Assembly (NCBI GenBank): GCA_050115555.1
Contig: JASFQI010000098.1
Span: forward strand, 1 to 14,653
Length of the DNA stretch: 14,653 nt
From: JASFQI01 sp050115555
GTDB lineage: Bacteria; Desulfobacterota; DSM-4660; Desulfatiglandales; HGW-15
Direction of reading: 5' to 3'
The notes beneath the pieces were generated by a model. It saw nothing but the letters and a program-made list of their open reading frames with translations. It ran no database searches and was not told where the DNA came from. A program made the position numbers and the translations under genes. Shown here piece by piece: positions 13,519 through 14,653 of the stretch; positions within the stretch are counted from its first letter, which is position 1, and the number at the start of each line of letters is the position of its first letter.

Positions 13519-14166
13519 ATGAGAAAATTGGGTTTTATCTTATTCATCTTTTTCCTCAGTTTGGCGTTTGTGACATATGCGTTTTCATATCCTTCTGATG
13601 CCGACTATTTTTCAGAATATGATGGTCTATATATCGGGGGAACGGAAGAATTGAAGTATTGGTATACGCAGGGGTACACGCAGGACGCAAATAACCCTAG
13701 TCACCAAGATACATTTTCAAATATCACATTTCTAATTGAAAAATACAACAATGAATATGGAACTTCTTACCCTTTTTTATCTCTTTTTTACAGAGAAGTA
13801 GAGTCTAAGTTTGAAGAAGGTGAGATTATAGATCCCACTGTCAAAGATGACAATTATCTTAATCCGCCTTATGATGAAGTCATTGGTGGTACAATACCCC
13901 TTTCTGCTGATGCAGTCTATCTCAGCCTTAAGTATGATAGTGATAATGGCGGTTTCGCTCTCTTTTATGTAGAAGATCTTGTAGTAGACGAATTTACCTT
14001 TCAATTTGACACGAGTACTAATTCAAATCCATATGCATTATCCCACTACCGGGAATGGAGCACTACTGCGTATCATACTCCTGAACCTGCGACGATGCTT
14101 CTCCTTGGGTGCGGTCTCATCGGTTTGGGGGGGTTTGCCAGGAAATTTCGAAGAAAAGAAAAATGA
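13519..14166 (+). CDS. PEP-CTERM sorting-domain exported protein
   Basis: 215 residues. An N-terminal signal peptide (about 1-23: MRK, then a hydrophobic core FILFIFFLSLAFVTYA, cleavage probably after AFS) precedes an acidic, Tyr/Asp/Ser-rich central part with no family I recognise. The last 28 residues are a PEP-CTERM signal: PEPATM (from residue 188), a hydrophobic helix LLLGCGLIGLGG, then basic RKFRRKEK. Exosortase cuts such signals at the membrane, and carriers usually end up in extracellular polysaccharide or biofilm matrix. The start ATG has AAGGAG at 13504-13509. The gene is markedly AT-rich compared with the rest of the window, which suggests separate acquisition or relaxed composition. 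No exosortase gene is in the window. A sigma-54-like promoter lies upstream. Confidence 0.9.
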   Translation: MRKLGFILFIFFLSLAFVTYAFSYPSDADYFSEYDGLYIGGTEELKYWYTQGYTQDANNPSHQDTFSNITFLIEKYNNEYGTSYPFLSLFYREVESKFEEGEIIDPTVKDDNYLNPPYDEVIGGTIPLSADAVYLSLKYDSDNGGFALFYVEDLVVDEFTFQFDTSTNSNPYALSHYREWSTTAYHTPEPATMLLLGCGLIGLGGFARKFRRKEK

Positions 14167-14470
14167 TGGAGGCGAAAGGTCCCGGAATCAGGAGATTTAT
14201 CTCCGGCTTTGGCGGATTGTCCGATTACAGCATTTTCAAAGCGCCCGAAAAGGATTATAGGAGACCGTCAACGCTGATTGTTCGGAACACGGAATTTTCT
14301 CACGATGTTGTGTGAGGATGGTAATGGGGCGGGAAGGGGGGCCTGTACCATTACCATCCGCTATTCCGAACCAAGTATTTCATTCTGAACGATAGAGGAA
14401 GGGCTCTATACATCGAGAATTCAGAATGAAGGGACCTTTAAGGCAGGGTTTTTTACCCTGCCTTTTTTTT
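14167..14470 (+). ncRNA. Candidate structured RNA or long structured 3' UTR
   Basis: The 304 nt after the PEP-CTERM stop encode no plausible protein but form a chain of strong stems. These are GGAGA/TCTCC (14191-14204), GCTTTG/CAAAGC (14206-14242) enclosing CGGA-ttg-TCCG, and GTTCGGAA/TTCCGAAC (14280-14371). The last encloses a 12-bp perfect hairpin (14316-14327 with 14348-14359). An 11-bp stem TTCATTCTGAA/TTCAGAATGAA (14379-14430) follows, enclosing ATAGAG/CTCTAT, and then the terminator. It could be an independent RNA or the tail of the PEP-CTERM mRNA. No known RNA family is recognised and no dedicated promoter was identified. Confidence 0.35.
14440..14470 (+). terminator. Rho-independent terminator
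   Basis: A perfect 10-bp stem (14440-14449 with 14455-14464, core AGGCAGGGT/ACCCTGCCT) has a 5-T loop and is followed by an unbroken T-run to 14470. It is oriented to end + strand transcripts from the PEP-CTERM gene or the structured region before it. It also lies between convergent genes. Confidence 0.88.
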
Positions 14471-14541
14471 GATTCTGTTTCAACGCGTATTCGGACTCGT
14501 TAACCGGTGAAAGCCGAAGCCGCAACTTTCCACCTTCCCGC

Positions 14542-14652
14542 CTATGCGCGGGACGTTTGAACCAGTTCCCAAATGTACGCCTTGCTCTTCCGCTTCTTGA
14601 TGCTCCGCTCCCTTTCCATGGCATGGGTTCGATCTGGATGCTCCTCGAAGTA
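14542..14652 (-). CDS. GIY-YIG nuclease family protein, C-terminal part (runs off the window)
   Basis: Thirty-six codons on the minus strand, reading from the window edge to the stop TAG at 14544-14542; the start is outside. The peptide begins YFEEHPDRTHAMERERSIKK and ends IWELVQTSRA. It matches the C-terminal part of single-domain GIY-YIG proteins (YhbQ/UPF0213 type), where the pattern A-x2-R-E-x2-I-K carries the metal-binding glutamate, here E15 of the fragment. Such small proteins are probable DNA nucleases of uncertain role and are common near mobile or recently acquired DNA. Only the tail is visible, so catalytic GIY and YIG motifs cannot be checked. It is convergent with the PEP-CTERM region across the terminator. 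Confidence 0.7.
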   Translation of the reverse strand, partial: YFEEHPDRTHAMERERSIKKRKSKAYIWELVQTSRA

Positions 14653-14653
14653 C

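Noticed and set aside
14421..14624. 67-codon minus-strand open frame
   Set aside because: It runs through the intrinsic terminator and uses a different frame from the GIY-YIG C-terminal fragment, which has clear family residues.

Overview
The window reads as GC-rich chromosomal DNA from a strictly anaerobic bacterium, most likely of the Desulfobacterota (former Deltaproteobacteria). The reasons are the gene families: an MvhD-type electron-transfer subunit, a double-cubane/2-hydroxyacyl-CoA dehydratase-type iron-sulfur protein with its ATP-driven activase, the selenium genes selB and yqeB, an unusual UCA-anticodon tRNA, and a PEP-CTERM exported protein with a sigma-54-like promoter. The assignment is inference; there is no rRNA or other phylogenetic marker here.

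Left part, + strand (about 0.1-7.1 kb). A small SAM-dependent methyltransferase (139-816) is followed by a LuxR-family regulator (1194-2378). A 160-nt gap then leads into a complete 2-oxoacid/acetoin dehydrogenase-type operon: E1 alpha (2540-3514), E1 beta (3511-4488), E2 (4563-5648) and E3 (5715-7112). The gap holds a 20-bp dyad, 2409-2428, centred about 43 bp upstream of the start predicted from an adjoining sigma-70-like promoter. That is the geometry expected of a LuxR-type activator site. The E2 is odd because it shows a lipoyl domain and a catalytic domain but no recognisable peripheral subunit-binding domain.

Middle part, - strand (7.3-12.7 kb). Read 5' to 3' on the minus strand the order is: double-cubane-type protein (12705-11425), its activase (11405-10635), tRNA (10631-10540), mvhD (10487-10041), yqeB (10048-9239) and selB (9219-7309). 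Spacings are so tight that this looks like one mRNA-tRNA-mRNA operon. The tRNA has a UCA anticodon and a long variable arm like tRNA-Sec. It also has U73, an 8/4 acceptor/T-stem geometry with one bulged base, and a variable-arm loop that matches a tRNA-Cys GCA anticodon loop. It may be a Cys/Sec hybrid that reads UGA. Together the genes suggest a low-potential, ATP-gated redox module tied to selenium metabolism, which is the most interesting system in the window.

Right part (12.7-14.65 kb). An 813-nt intergenic stretch is rich in inverted repeats: two long ones in the leader of the minus-strand operon and several more further right. It ends in a -24/-12 promoter before an AT-rich PEP-CTERM protein gene (13519-14166). 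Downstream lies a 280-nt chain of strong hairpins closed by a good rho-independent terminator (14440-14470), which is a candidate structured RNA. The window ends in the 3' part of a GIY-YIG nuclease-like gene on the minus strand.
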